A stretch of DNA of 64,000 bases. It comes from Alopecurus myosuroides. Its lineage: Eukaryota > Streptophyta > Magnoliopsida > Poales > Poaceae. The position numbers and the translations under genes were made by a program. How positions within the stretch are numbered: the first letter of the stretch is position 1; each line of letters begins with the position of its first letter. The notes beneath the pieces are model-generated. The model did not search any database. It saw only the letters and a list, made by a program, of their open reading frames with translations, and was not told the origin of the DNA. This document shows, one piece after another, positions 11,663 to 22,745 of the stretch. The stretch is from assembly GCA_028641055.1 (NCBI GenBank), contig CM054062.1:143470144-143534143 (forward strand). Direction: 5' to 3'.

Positions 11663-14600
11663 CTAGGTACGAACGGTCATGTCCCCCGTTTTGACCGTTT
11701 TCCGAAACCGGCTTTGAAAATTCCAGAAAATTCAAAAAAAACTCGAAACGATGCAAGATCTTCGCGTGGTGTTGTTATATATGTCCTGGTATCCACCAAA
11801 AATAATAAACTTCGAATAAGACAATTTGGTGGAAAATGTGTTCACAAAAATGAGCTATCTCGTACGAAGATTCATGGCTTTCGGGCGAAATAACGGATGT
11901 TTTGGCCACATCCATGGCATAGTTTGTTGAAATGTGACCATATTCCACACAAAGATGCATATTGGTACAACTAACAATGTTCACAAGAAAGTTTTATTTT
12001 TCGTTGAATAAAAATACCATTTTCCATTTCCGGAGTGTCAAAACTGGGTTTTTTTGTGAAGCGCATACACAAAATATGTTGCAAAAATGTACAAAGTAAA
12101 ATTCTAAATATATTATGTCATATTTTATCTACAAATACCAAACTTACTACCTCTCAATAGCTCAAAATACACCTCTTTCGTAAAAGACAAATTTCAACCG
12201 ATTCTCCTGAAACCGGGCCAAATTTGAACTACAGGTGCCTCGTAGTTTTCTCGTGATTTTTTGAAAAAATCATTTTAGGTACCCAAGTACCTATTTCAGC
12301 ATAGATACACCAAGAGTTCATCAAGATTCAACACCTAGGTACGAACAGTCATGTCCCCCGTTTTGACCGTTTTCTGAAACCGGCTTTGAAATTCCAGAAA
12401 ATTCAAAAAAACTCGAAAAGATGCAAGATCTTCGTGTGGTGTTGTTATATATGTCCTAGTATCCACCAAAAATAATAAACTTCTAATAAGATAATTTGGT
12501 GGAAAATGTGTTCACAAAAATGAGCTATCTCGTGCGAAGATTCATGGCTTTCATGCGAAATAACGGATGTTTTGGCCAATCCATGGCATAGTTTGTTGAA
12601 ATGTGACCATTTTCCACACAAAGATGCATATTGGTACAACTAACAATGTTCACAAAGAAAGTTTTATTTTTCGTTGAATAAAAATACCATTTTCCATTTC
12701 CGGACTGTCAAAACTGGGTTTTTTTGTGAAGCACATACACAAAATATGTTGCAAAAATGTACAAAGTAAAATTCTAAATATATTATGTCATATTTTATCT
12801 AAAAATAACAAACTTACTACCTATCAATAGCTCAAAATACACCTCTTTCGAAAAAGACAAATTTCAACCGATTCTGCTGAAACCGGGCCAAATTTGAACT
12901 ATAGGTGCCTCGTAGTTTTCTCGTGATTTTTTGAAAAAATCATTTTTAGGTACCCAAGTACATATTTCAGCATAGATACACCAAGAGTTCATGAAGATTC
13001 AACACCTAGGTACGAACGGTCATGTCCCCCGTTTTGACTGTTTTCCGAAACCGGCTTTGAAAATTCCAGAAAATTCAAAAAAACCTCGAAACGATGCAAG
13101 ATCTTCGCGTGGTGTTGTTATATATGTCCTAGTATCCACCAAAAATAATAAAATTTGAATAAGACAATTTGGTGGAAAATGTGTTCACAAAAATGAGCTA
13201 TCTCGTACGAAAATTCCTGGCTTTCGGGCGAAATAACGGATGTTTTGGCTACATCCATCGCATAGTTTGTTGAAATGTGACCATATTCCACACAAAGATG
13301 CATATTGGTACAACTAACAATGTTCACGAAGAAAGTTTTATTTTTCATTGAATAAAAATACCACCTCCGGTCCGTATTAATGGTCGCTGAGTGTGTGGTG
13401 TCCATCTGAAAAATTTGTATACAGGTTGCGACCATTTTTGTGGATCGGAGGGAGTACCATTTTCCATTTCCGGAGTGCCAAAACTGGGTTTTTTTGTGAA
13501 GCACATACACAAAATATGTTGCAAAAATGTACAAAGTAGAATTCAAAATATATTATGTCATATTTTATCTACAAATAACAAACTTACTACCTCTCAATAG
13601 CTCAAAATACACCTCTTTCAAAAAAGACAAATTTCAACCGATTCTGCTGAAATCGGGCCAAATTTGAACTACAGGTGCCTCGTAGTTTTCTCGTGATTTT
13701 TGAAAAAATCATTTTTAGGTACCCAAGTACCTATTTCAGCATAGATACTCCAAGAGTTCATCAAGATTCAACACCTAGGTACGAACGGTCATGTCCCCCG
13801 TTTTGACCGTTTTCCGAAACCGGCTTTGAAAATTCCAGAAAATTCAAAAAAACTCGAAACGATGCAAGATCTTCGCGTGGTGTTGTTATATATGTCCTAG
13901 TATCCACCAAAAATAATAAACTTCGAATAAGACAATTTGGTGGAAAATGTGTTCACAAAAATGAGCTATCTCGTACGAAGATTCATGGCTTTCGGGCGAA
14001 ATAACGGATGTTTTGGCCACATCCATGGCATAGTTTGTTGAAATGTGACCATATTCCACACAAAGATGCATATTGGTACAACTAACAATGTTCACAAGAA
14101 ATTTTTATTTTTCGTTGAATAAAAATACCATTTTCCATTTCCGGAGTGTCAAAACTGGGTTTTTTTGTGAAGCGCATACACAAAATATGTTGCAAAAATG
14201 TACAAAGTAAAATTCTAAATATATTATATCATATTTTATCTACAAATACCAAACTTACTACCTCTCAATAGCTCAAAATACACCTCTTTCGAAAAAGACA
14301 AATTTCAACCGATTCTGCTGAAACCGGGCCAAATTTGAACTACAGGTGCCACGTAGTTTTCTCGTGATTTTTTGAAATAATCATTTTTAGGTACCCAAGT
14401 ACCTATTTCAGCATAGATACACCAAGATTTCATCAAGATTCAACACCTAGGTACGAACAGTCATGTCCCCCGTTTTGACCGTTTTCTAAAACTGGCTTTG
14501 AAATTCCAGAAAATTCAAAAAAACTCGAAACGATGCAAGATCTTCGTGTGGTGTTGTTATATATGTCCTAGTATCCACCAAAAATAATAAACTTTGAATA

Positions 14601-15791
14601 AGACAATTTGGTGGAAAATGTGTTCACAAAAATGAGCTATCTCGTGCGAAGATTCATGGCTTTCGGGCGAAATAACGGATGTTTTGGCCAATCCATGGCA
14701 TAGTTTGTTGAAATGTGACCATTTTCCACACAAAGATGCATATTGGTACAACTAACAATGTTCACAAAGAAAGTTTTATTTTTCGTTGAATAAAAATACC
14801 ATTTTCCATTTCCGGAGTGTCAAAACTGGGTTTTTTTATGAAGCACATACACAAGATATGTTGCAAAAATGTACAAAGTAAAATTCTAAATATATTATGT
14901 CATATTTTATCTACAAATAACAAACTTACTACCTATCAATAGCTCAAAATACACCTCTTTCGAAAAAGATAAATTTCAACCGATTCTGCTGAAACCGGGC
15001 CAAATTTGAACTACAGGTGCCTCGTAGTTTTCTCGTGATTTTTTGAAAAAAATCATTTTTAGGTACCCAAGTACCTATTTCAGCATAGGTACACCAAGAT
15101 TTCATGAAGATTCAACACCTAGGTACGAACGGTCATGTCCCCCGTTTTGACCGTTTTCCGAAACCGGCTTTGAAAATTCCAGAAAATTCAAAAAACCTCC
15201 AAACGATGCAAGATCTTCGCGTGGTGTTGTTATATATGTCCTAGTATCCACCAAAAATAATAAACTTCGAATAAGACAGTTTGGTGGAAAATGTGTTCAC
15301 AAAAATGAGCTATCTCGTACGAAGATTCATGGCTTTCGGGCGAAATAACGGATGTTTTGGCCACATCCATGGCATAGTTTGTTGAAATGTGACTGTATTC
15401 CACACAAAGATGCATATTGGTACAACTAACAATGTTCACGAAGAAAGTTTTATGTTTCGTCGAATAAAAATACCATTTTCCATTTTCGGAGTGTCAAAAC
15501 TGGGTTTTTTTGTGAAGCACCTACCAAAACTATGTTACAAAATTTAACAAAGTAAAATTCTAAATATATTATGTAATATTTGGTCTAGAAATAACAAATT
15601 TACAACATCTCAATAGCTCAAAATACACCTCTTTTGAAATAGACAAATTTCTGCCGATTCCACTGAAACCAGGCCAAATTTGAACTACAGGTGCCTCATA
15701 GTTTGCTCATGATTTTTTGAAAAAATAATTTTTACATACAAAAGTACCTATTTCTTCAGAGATACACCAAAAGTTTTTCAATATTCAACCT
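11663..15791 (+). repeat. Duplicated trimer (higher-order unit) within the array
   Basis: Units 1-3 and 4-6 correspond in order. Units 1 and 4 share TTTTGGCCACATCC and AAAACTCGAAACG. Units 2 and 5 share the variant GAACAGTCATG and a shortened TTTTGGCCAATCC. Units 3 and 6 share AAAACCTC and a preceding TTCATGAAG. The trimer is ~2016 bp (2112 bp in the first copy because of the MITE). This points to a segmental duplication of three units, not independent unit-by-unit spread. Confidence 0.8.
13361..13454. mobile_element. Stowaway-like MITE, 94 bp
   Basis: An insertion present in only one repeat unit, flanked by TA (13359-13360 and 13455-13456). Its right end reads GATCGGAGGGAG, the reverse complement of the Stowaway terminal CTCCCTCCG; the left end, CCACCTCCGGTCC, is a slightly decayed partner. 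Inner arms ATGGTCGC / GCGACCAT continue the inverted repeat. Neighbouring units give the empty site (AAAAATACCATTTTCC). It encodes nothing. Confidence 0.85.
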
Positions 15792-17170
15792 CTATCTACG
15801 AACGGTCATGCCCGCCGTCTTGACTTTTTCCTAAAACCGGCTTACAAACTTCCATAAAATTCAAAAAATCTTGAAATGACGCAAGGCCTTCGCGTGGTGT
15901 CATTATATATGTCCTAGTATACACCAAAAATAATAAACTTGGAATACGACAACTGGGTTGTAAAGGTGAGCATAGAAATGAGCTATCTCCTCCGAAGATT
16001 CTTGGGTTTCGGGCCAAATGACGGATGTTATGGCCACACTCATGGCATAGTTTGTTGAAATGTGCCCATATTCTACACAAGCATGCATAACGGAACAACT
16101 AACAAAGTTCACGAAGAAAGTTTTATTTTTCATTGAATAAAAACACCATTTTCTATTTTCGGAGTGTCAAAAAGGTTTTTTTTGTGAAGCACCTAGCAAA
16201 AATATGTTACAAAATTGAACAAAGTAAAATTCTAAATATATTATGTTGTATTTGATCTACAAATAACAAATTTACAACCTCTCAATAGCTCAAAATACAC
16301 CTCTTTTGAAATAGACAAATTTCTGCCGATTCCGCTGAAACCGGGCCAAATTTGAACGACAGGTGCCTCGTAGTTTGCTCATGATTTTTTGAAAAAATAA
16401 TTTTTAGATACAAAAGTACCTATTTCTTCAGAGATACACCAAAAGTTTTTCAATATTCAACCTCTAGCTACGAACGGTCATGCCCCCCGTCTTGACTTTT
16501 CCTAAAACCGGCTTACAAAATTCCAGAAAATTCAAAAAATCTTGAAATGACGCAAGGCCTTCGCGTGGTGTCATTATATATGTCCTAGTATACACCAAAA
16601 ACAATAAACTTGGAATAAGACAACTGGGTTGTAAAGGTGAGCATAGAAATGAGCTATCTCCTCCGAAGATTCTTGGGTTTCGGGCCAAATGACGGATGTT
16701 ATGGCCACACTCATGGCATAGTTTGTTGAAATGTGCCCATATTCTACACAAGCATGCATAACTGAACAACTAACAAAGTTCACGAAGAAACTTTTATTTT
16801 TCATTGAATAAAAACACCATTTTCTATTTCAGAGTGTCAAAAAAGGTTTTTTTTGTGAAGCACCTACCAAAAATATGTTACAAAATTGAACAAAGAAAAA
16901 TTCTAAATATATTATGTCATATTTTATCTACAAATAACAAATTTACAACCTCCCAATAGCTCAAAATACACCTCTTTTGAAATAGACAAATTTCTGACGA
17001 TTCCGGTGAAACCGGGCCAAATTTGAACTACAGGTGCCTCATAGTTTGCTCATGATTTTTTGTAAAAATAATTTTTAGATACACAAGTACCTATTTCTTC
17101 ATAGAAACAATAAGAGTTTACCAATATGCAACACCTAAGTAAGAATGTTCATGTCCGTTGTTTTGACCTC

Positions 17171-17880
17171 AAAAGTGTAATTTCAATTCGCTTAATGCCT
17201 CAAGCAATATATGCCGATGGGCATGATTATATTTTTTACACAAAAATGGTTGAAAATTACCAATAATTACGAGGATTAATTTTACAAAAAATTAAAATTT
17301 GATCTCGGTCCATTTGGAGGCCAAATTCAAATTATAGAAATGAAAACAGAAAAAAAAGAAAAAAAAGTCCCGAGCCACAATAGGCCAGCTGCTGTCCCTC
17401 AAGGCGCATGCCAGCGCATGCTTGCTAGGCCCAGATTCGGCCCATGGCCGCAGCGAAAGCCCTGTGCAGTGAAAACGGAAGATTAAGTAGCCTGGGTATT
17501 CTTATGTATCAAGTAGCGTTCGGTGGCCTGGTGGTTCATGCCTGTCCTGGTGTGCGCGAGGTCGCGGGTTCTAGTCCCGGCTGGCTATTTTTGCTATTTT
17601 CAAGCTGGAAGCGTTCGGTGGTGCAGCATCACTGTACTCACTCGGTGTGGGACCCCTAGTGCAGTTGGTCGGTCCCACATGTCAGTTCGTACGTGATAGA
17701 AGTGACACATAGGCAAAACCATGATATGGCCATCCAGTAGACATGCCACATAGGAGGAACTGGTGATATGACAAATAGTTGTGTAAAAATTAATGACACG
17801 TAGGCCAAACGATGATATGGCCATCCAGTAGACACGACACGTAGGCGAAATTTGCAATGTAATATCAATGCATCCACTTT
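17171..17880. other. Spacer between tandem array and CACTA end
   Basis: An AT-rich first half (A-rich tract near 17345-17370), then a GC-richer stretch with a tRNA-like segment, then a pair of imperfect copies of a ~100-bp module containing GATATGGCCATCCAGTAGACA (near 17723 and 17815). Frames here have no recognisable protein. It probably belongs to the CACTA element that ends at 18065. Confidence 0.45.
17517..17588 (+). other. tRNA-like segment with A box and B box
   Basis: TGGCCTGGTGG (17524-17534) fits a Pol III A box and GGTTCTAGTCC (17567-17577) fits a B box apart from one base. The 32-nt gap is as in a tRNA, and a short T-stem (CGGG/CCCG) encloses the B-box loop. The sequences where acceptor strands should lie do not pair, so it is not an intact tRNA gene. 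It could be a SINE head or tRNA-derived fragment, or chance. Confidence 0.35.
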
Positions 17881-18065
17881 TAGGCTGTTTATGACGATTT
17901 CATTTTATAAAATTGCGACGTTTTTTGCCAAATCGTCGTGATAATTCTGGATTTTAACCCCCTATAACAGCTTACGACGACATGGCACGAAATCGTCATA
18001 ACTTTATGACGATTTTGTCCATCGTCATTGTGAGAACGTCATGTATCAACACATTTCTTGTAGTG
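17881..18065 (-). mobile_element. CACTA transposon terminus
   Basis: The segment ends TTTCTTGTAGTG at 18065; on the minus strand this is CACTACAAGAAA, the standard plant CACTA terminal inverted repeat. Inside lie several subterminal copies of ATGACGATTT / TCGTCATAA in both orientations (17890-18020), as in Triticeae CACTA elements. The partner terminus is not in the window or is lost, so the other boundary is unknown; the tandem array to the left may be internal to it. It abuts, and appears to truncate, a Gypsy LTR at 18066. Confidence 0.75.
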
Positions 18066-18479
18066 AACCGCGGGGAAGGCAGACGTGGGGGAGCTCTTTG
18101 GGGTGAAGACACGGAGTTTACCCAGGTTCAGGTTAGCCAGAGAGGCTCCCTACTTCCTGCAAATCATCTATCACGGTGATCCCGAACAGAGATTACAATT
18201 ACCTAGGGGAGATTAGGTGTATGACTCGAATCTGCCTTAGGGTTTCTCCCGTCCGGCTTTATATAGGCAGCCAGATCGGGGCATACAGGAACACAAACCA
18301 TGCATTAGCTAAACCCTAACAATCTACGGTCATCCAACCCTTAAGAGCGCAGATGGGCTTCAAGGCTGCCAATCTGGATGCAGTCCTGCACTTCGTGCCT
18401 TACGGGCTTCAGTCTTTGGGTCCGCCCTTTAGGCCCGGCTTCTGGATGTCGGTAGATACCCATTCCGGATATCTCGACA
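18066..18479 (-). repeat. Partial 3' LTR of the Tat-type Gypsy element
   Basis: Read on the minus strand the LTR opens TGTCGAGATATCCGG at 18479, directly after a G-rich tract (CCCGGGGGCTAC, 18480-18491). A TATA box, TATATAAAG, lies at 18265-18257 minus, followed by CCGGACGGGAGAAACCCTAAG. The LTR is cut by the CACTA terminus at 18065, so about 414 bp remain. Confidence 0.7.
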
Positions 18480-18840
18480 GTAGCCCCCGGGAAGGCTAAG
18501 GAGACTTATTTTCGGAGTCTAGTCCCCAGCAAGACTTGAACGACGGAAATTGAATCCTCAGTCTTCCCTCTTTTCAATTGTAGAACCTGAACAAAATCCG
18601 GTGTCCGGAGAAAAGAAGGATCTTCCTCGTGAAGTTTTCCTTTGCACTGGCGTTCCCGTTCCCAACGGAGAGAAACGACCAGGGCAAAATTATCGGCCAA
18701 TTTAACGTTGTAGAAGCGAAAAATCATGATTAATCGAGGGGGTTTCTTCCTGCAACGGTCATAATCATGACACGCGGTCAAATTGTGCCACGCGGCACGC
18801 ATCTAAGCATACGACCGTTAGGGCCAACGATAGCCTTCCG
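18480..18840. other. Untranslated spacer between LTR and antisense gene promoter
   Basis: 361 bp containing the polypurine tract on the minus strand (18480-18491). The rest has no recognised motif and probably serves as upstream region of the plus-strand gene. Confidence 0.45.
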
Positions 18841-18844
18841 GGGC

Positions 18845-18850
18845 TATATA
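18845..18850 (+). promoter_or_regulatory. TATA box for the antisense gene
   Basis: GGGCTATATAGACC centred on TATATA at 18845-18850, followed about 20 bp later by a C/T-rich leader (18868-18920) typical of plant 5' UTRs and by the ATG at 18998. This suggests the plus-strand gene had its own promoter independent of the LTR. Inferred from motif and spacing. Confidence 0.55.
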
Positions 18851-18997
18851 GACCCTCACGGCCGCCCCCTTTTCCTCTTCTTCCTAACTTTCTTTCTTCC
18901 ATTTCCTCTCCTTCGAGCTTGAGCTTTTTCCCTCGTACTACAAACACACGGTGATCAAAGCTTCCAAAAGAAAAATCCTAGCGTTCCTTCGAGCACG

Positions 18998-21900
18998 ATG
19001 GAGCCCGGAGATGCCCATTCTGGCGGCGAAGGAGCATGGTGGAGGATGTTTCCTCCATGGCGGCGGCGGCGGAGGCTTCAGGCGAGGTTCATCCCTCGCC
19101 TCCCACATCACCCACGGTGTACCCAATGCCCCGCGACGCCTCCGGCTCTATATCCGCGCCCTCTGCTTCCGCAGCTGCAAAGGGGGAGGCCAAGGTAGCA
19201 GACGACGCCGCTCCAATGGAGACTAACACCTGTCGGCAAGAACGAAGACGGGGTCGGGGAAGAAAGTGCCCCCGGGTACTGGCTTCCCTTTTTCGTGACA
19301 ACGGCGGACCTCCAACACTACGAGGACGCCTGGTTCATTCCGCGGAAGAAGTGGCGGAGCGTGGAAGGTGATTCGGAGCCGCGTCCCTGGTAAGGCGAAC
19401 GCATGGTTTTTCTTTCACACATCGATCGCGGGTTAGGTTTTCACCCTTCCTCCTTTTCTCTTTCTCTCCTCGAGTACTATGGCGTTCAACATCATAACTT
19501 GATGTCGAACGCTATATTGTACGTTTCCACTTTTCAAGCTCTTTTTGAGGGTTATTTGGGAATATCCCCCAATTTAGTTTTCTTCAAATACTGTTTCTCC
19601 GTGAGGAGAGAGCCAGATGGCGAAGGTGGGTTGAAGGTTTGTGGTACCATCAACCTTAACATTCGCCAGAATAGGGAGCTTTGGTTTCCCAAAGTTCCCA
19701 AATCCGAATCTGTAAAACACTGCCCATCCACGTTCTTTTACGTGCAAGAAGTTCCCTTCCCGAAGAAAACCACGGGCTTCCGCCGTTCGTCTACGGCGCT
19801 GCAGACCCCAAGGACAGCTAGAAGGAGGACGCCGTCCGGACACTTCCCACCAGCTTGGAGAAGATAAAACGGCGGATCACTAGGCTCACAACTATGGATC
19901 CCGAACTTACTGGCGCAGATACGGTTATGTTCTAGTTTGTTCTCAGGATCCAGCCTCTCGCACATCGGGAAGGAAAGCTAATGTGCGAGTACACGGGGAC
20001 GTCGGATCCCCTGCGGTGCACGTTGTTCTCGATGGAGTTGTCGAATCTCAAGTCATCTGTCAACCTCCTCATCAGCGTCCGGGGCCAATACAACGAGCTG
20101 GTGCCCATGTATACAGCGGGGAATCCGCCACCCATCGTAAGTTTTCCTTTTATTTTACCTTTCCCTTTTTTCTCAGCTTTTAATCGCGATCTAACATGCA
20201 TTTGTCAATTTTGCTTGCAGTTTGCCAAACTCCTGGATGAGAATCTCTCTTCTCCAAGGGATTTTGTGGCGAAGAAAAAGCGGAAGGAAAAGGCGTCTTA
20301 CGATGTCTAGGAGCCCTCCAAGGATACGCACAAGCGATCGCGCACCATCCCGGAAGGTGCCCAAGGTCATAAACCTGGAAGGAGCCAATATTGGTTCTTC
20401 CAAGTAAGTTTTCAATCTTTTTGTCTCAGGCTTTGACTCTTTTGCCTTTCGATTTCCTCTCCTTTGTTCTTTCTTCCCCTTTTTTCTTATCTCTTCTTTC
20501 CCTTCTTTCTATGCTCAGTCTACTTCTCTGAAAAGGCCGAAGAAGGTTTCTGGCCGGAAGAAGAAGGCCACGGAGCATGTTCATGTCATCCTGGAACATG
20601 GTCCCTATGTGGATCCACTGGAGGCAGAGCCCAGCAAGCCGGAGGACTCTATCGAGAAGGACTTTGAAGGGGTGGGGGCATCCGGGACGAGCCCTACTCG
20701 TCAAATCACAAGGACAACGGGCTGCCCGGCTTCTGGGACTCTTCCGCGTCCCAGTGTCAAGAAGGAGATTTTTGATGAGGATGATCGAGTCATCCTGGGG
20801 TATGAGCACTTGCTCGTGCCTGTCCCGCTTCCATCATCCAGCAAAGTGCCAACCAGCTCCTACATCTACTGGGACGACTTCACTTTTCGTCCAAAGGAGG
20901 TGATGGACGAGGGATTTGGCTTCCTGGAAAGCCAGTTCCAGCGCTATAGCAAGGATTTCCTTGAAGTGTTGGGACGCGCCCGTCATATGAACATGGTAAC
21001 ACTCTTACCCCTAGCCCTCGAGTAATTCTTCGAACGTTTTGTCGAATACTTACTCACAATATCTTAAGGGTGTTAACTTTTCTTTGTTTTTGTGCCCTAG
21101 AAGATGACGGAGCACGCGAATTCGGAAGTGTTTTCCACTTTGACGGAAAGCAACAAGAAGATGCGGAAGATGGTTGAACTGGTGAAGAATAAGAAGTAGG
21201 AACATTCCGCTCTTCGGAAGGAGATGGAGAACAACAAAGGTTAGTCTTCCATTCTTTCTTTTCGAGTTTTGCTTTTTTGTCTTTCGATTTTTTTCTCAAA
21301 AATCCGAGTTTTATTCTGCCTTCCTAGTTTTTTTCTTATCCCCCTCTTTTTTCAGCCATTATTGACTCTGCAAAGGAGGCTCTCGCCAATTCTAGGAATG
21401 CACAAGGACTGCGCGATGAGAACCTTCGCCTTGCGAAGGATTTGGAGAAATCTAGCAGGGATCTTGTACTTTGCAAGGAATCCCTTCGCGAGGCAGAAAG
21501 CAAAATGGCGGAGCAGGCGCCCCAGGCTGATCAGGATGCTAAGGCCATCTGGGACCTCTAGAAGAAACTGGGGGATGCCATGGACGATCTCAGGTTCCTT
21601 GACACTGAGCTACTAGGTAAGCTTATTGTCGAAACCTCATTTTTGGGCTCTGCATCTTCTGCCTTTTGTTGTTTTTCCCTAACAACAAGCTTTTTTGCTT
21701 TTTCTCAGAAAAGGTGGACAAGACCAATTCCCGGATTGAGAATATCTGTGCATTTTCTAAATAGCTTGTAGGTATCCGGGCAGCCGGGGAACGGTTCATG
21801 TCCAAGTTCCTCCCTGGCAACGAGCTAGAGTGTGTGACAGAGCTCCCGGACGCTCTAGATGTTGCCGTTGAGGCGCATGACGGTCTTCTGCGTTCAGCAG

Positions 21901-22158
21901 CCCGTGGTGGAGCGAAGATGGCACTTGGCTTGCTTCGCTGCCATTACATGGACGCTGAATGTTGGCGCTTGGCCACCGGCATCCCGGGCTCCCTCTCTTC
22001 CTAACGCGTCGAGGAGTTGTTCGACACCGTCAAGGGATATGCCACAAAGATTGCTCGAATGGTGTCTATTGGAACTTTCTTCCCGGAAGAGGAAGTTCCC
22101 AAGACACCGGAAGACACTAGCGTGTCCGACGAAGACGACGACTATAGCCAGGAGTAGG
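18998..22158 (+). pseudogene. Antisense, intron-containing retrotransposon gene ('putative gypsy type transposon' family)
   Basis: A plus-strand gene opposite to the element's pol. ATG at 18998; an Ala-rich leader follows in a shifted frame, then a conserved region (near 19403-19620) with MVFLSHIDRGLGFHPSSF and FEGYLGISPN, the signature I associate with Pfam PF04195. Small introns with GT...AG ends and pyrimidine-rich acceptors are visible: 20137-20220, 20404-20518, 20996-21100, 21240-21355 and 21617-21708 (84-116 bp). Exons between 21101 and 21616 are rich in Lys/Glu/Ala and coiled-coil-like; the last exon ends in an acidic tail (SDEDDDYSQE) and TAG at 22156-22158. In-frame stops occur, for example TAA in PRPW*GERMV (near 19394) and TAG near 19934. 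Function in the element is unknown; possibly regulatory. Confidence 0.65.
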
Positions 22159-22745
22159 CCCTGTGAGGCAAAGATAGAAATGTTTTGCATTATCTTGTAA
22201 TTTAAGTGCTTTTGTAATACCAAACCTATTTGGTTATCTTTTGCAAAGATGAATGCAAAGTTTTAGTCTTTTATCTTCCAAATTTTCCTTAGTATTTTTA
22301 TCATACTGCTTTTTGCAAATGCTTGCTTCCGGCTTTCGAGTTATCTGGCAATGATGGTTTTTAGTTTTTCGGCATTGGGCGATCCTTAAAGCCGGAATCA
22401 TCACGCCAAAAAATAGGTTAAATACCAATCTTTCTAAACCCTTGATCGTGAGCCGTTCCTTAGGTCCCTTAATGCTTAATCGACAATCCAACAAATTTTT
22501 GCATTCAGACAAAACTCTTAAAGTCAAAGAAGAAAACTTAAGCATTGAGCCGTTTTAGGAAAAAGAGATATCAGATATATAATCACGAGTACGCAGGAAA
22601 AATCGTGTTAACATTGATATCTATATGAAAAATTGGGATTATTGGGAAATAAAGAGGATTGAGGTTCATGCACAAACATCAAGTTGGCGAAAAATTCATC
22701 TATTTTATTTCATGATCACAAATGGTGTTTAGAAGAGGATTTTGA
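22159..22745. other. Spacer between antisense gene and pol
   Basis: AT-rich stretch separating the convergent 3' ends of the plus-strand gene (22158) and the minus-strand pol (22746). It probably holds the 3' UTR of both. No motif recognised. Confidence 0.45.

Larger units (their letters stand above)
11663..17170 (+). repeat. Tandem array of ~672-bp units
   Basis: Eight consecutive units whose equivalent CTAGG-like point falls at 11663, 12335, 13006, 13775, 14447, 15119, 15792 and 16464; homology fades near 17170. Spacings are 671-673 bp except one of 769 bp explained by a MITE. Each unit contains GTCATGTCCCCCGTTTTGAC, ATATATGTCCTAGTATCCACC and GGCCAAATTTGAACTACAGG. Units 7-8 are diverged from units 1-6 (for example CATGCCCGCC/CATGCCCCCC and AACTGGGTTGTAAAG). 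Each unit gives a ~65-75 aa minus-strand frame at the same place; these repeat with the unit and are not evidence of a gene. I cannot name the family. It may belong to the CACTA element ending at 18065. Confidence 0.9.

Noticed and set aside
11775..16804. Recurrent ~65-75 aa minus-strand frames (MNIVSCTNMHLCVEYG-like) in every repeat unit
   Set aside because: They repeat because the 672-bp unit repeats; variants include frameshifted versions (for example around 12445 and 15796) without any conserved domain, so they are array by-products.
17517..17588. Functional tRNA gene
   Set aside because: A and B boxes fit but the expected acceptor-stem strands do not pair; kept only as a tRNA-like segment.
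20137..20220. Reading the antisense Gypsy gene as a host gene
   Set aside because: It sits between integrase and the polypurine tract/LTR of the same element and has the known retrotransposon-associated domain; several in-frame stops.
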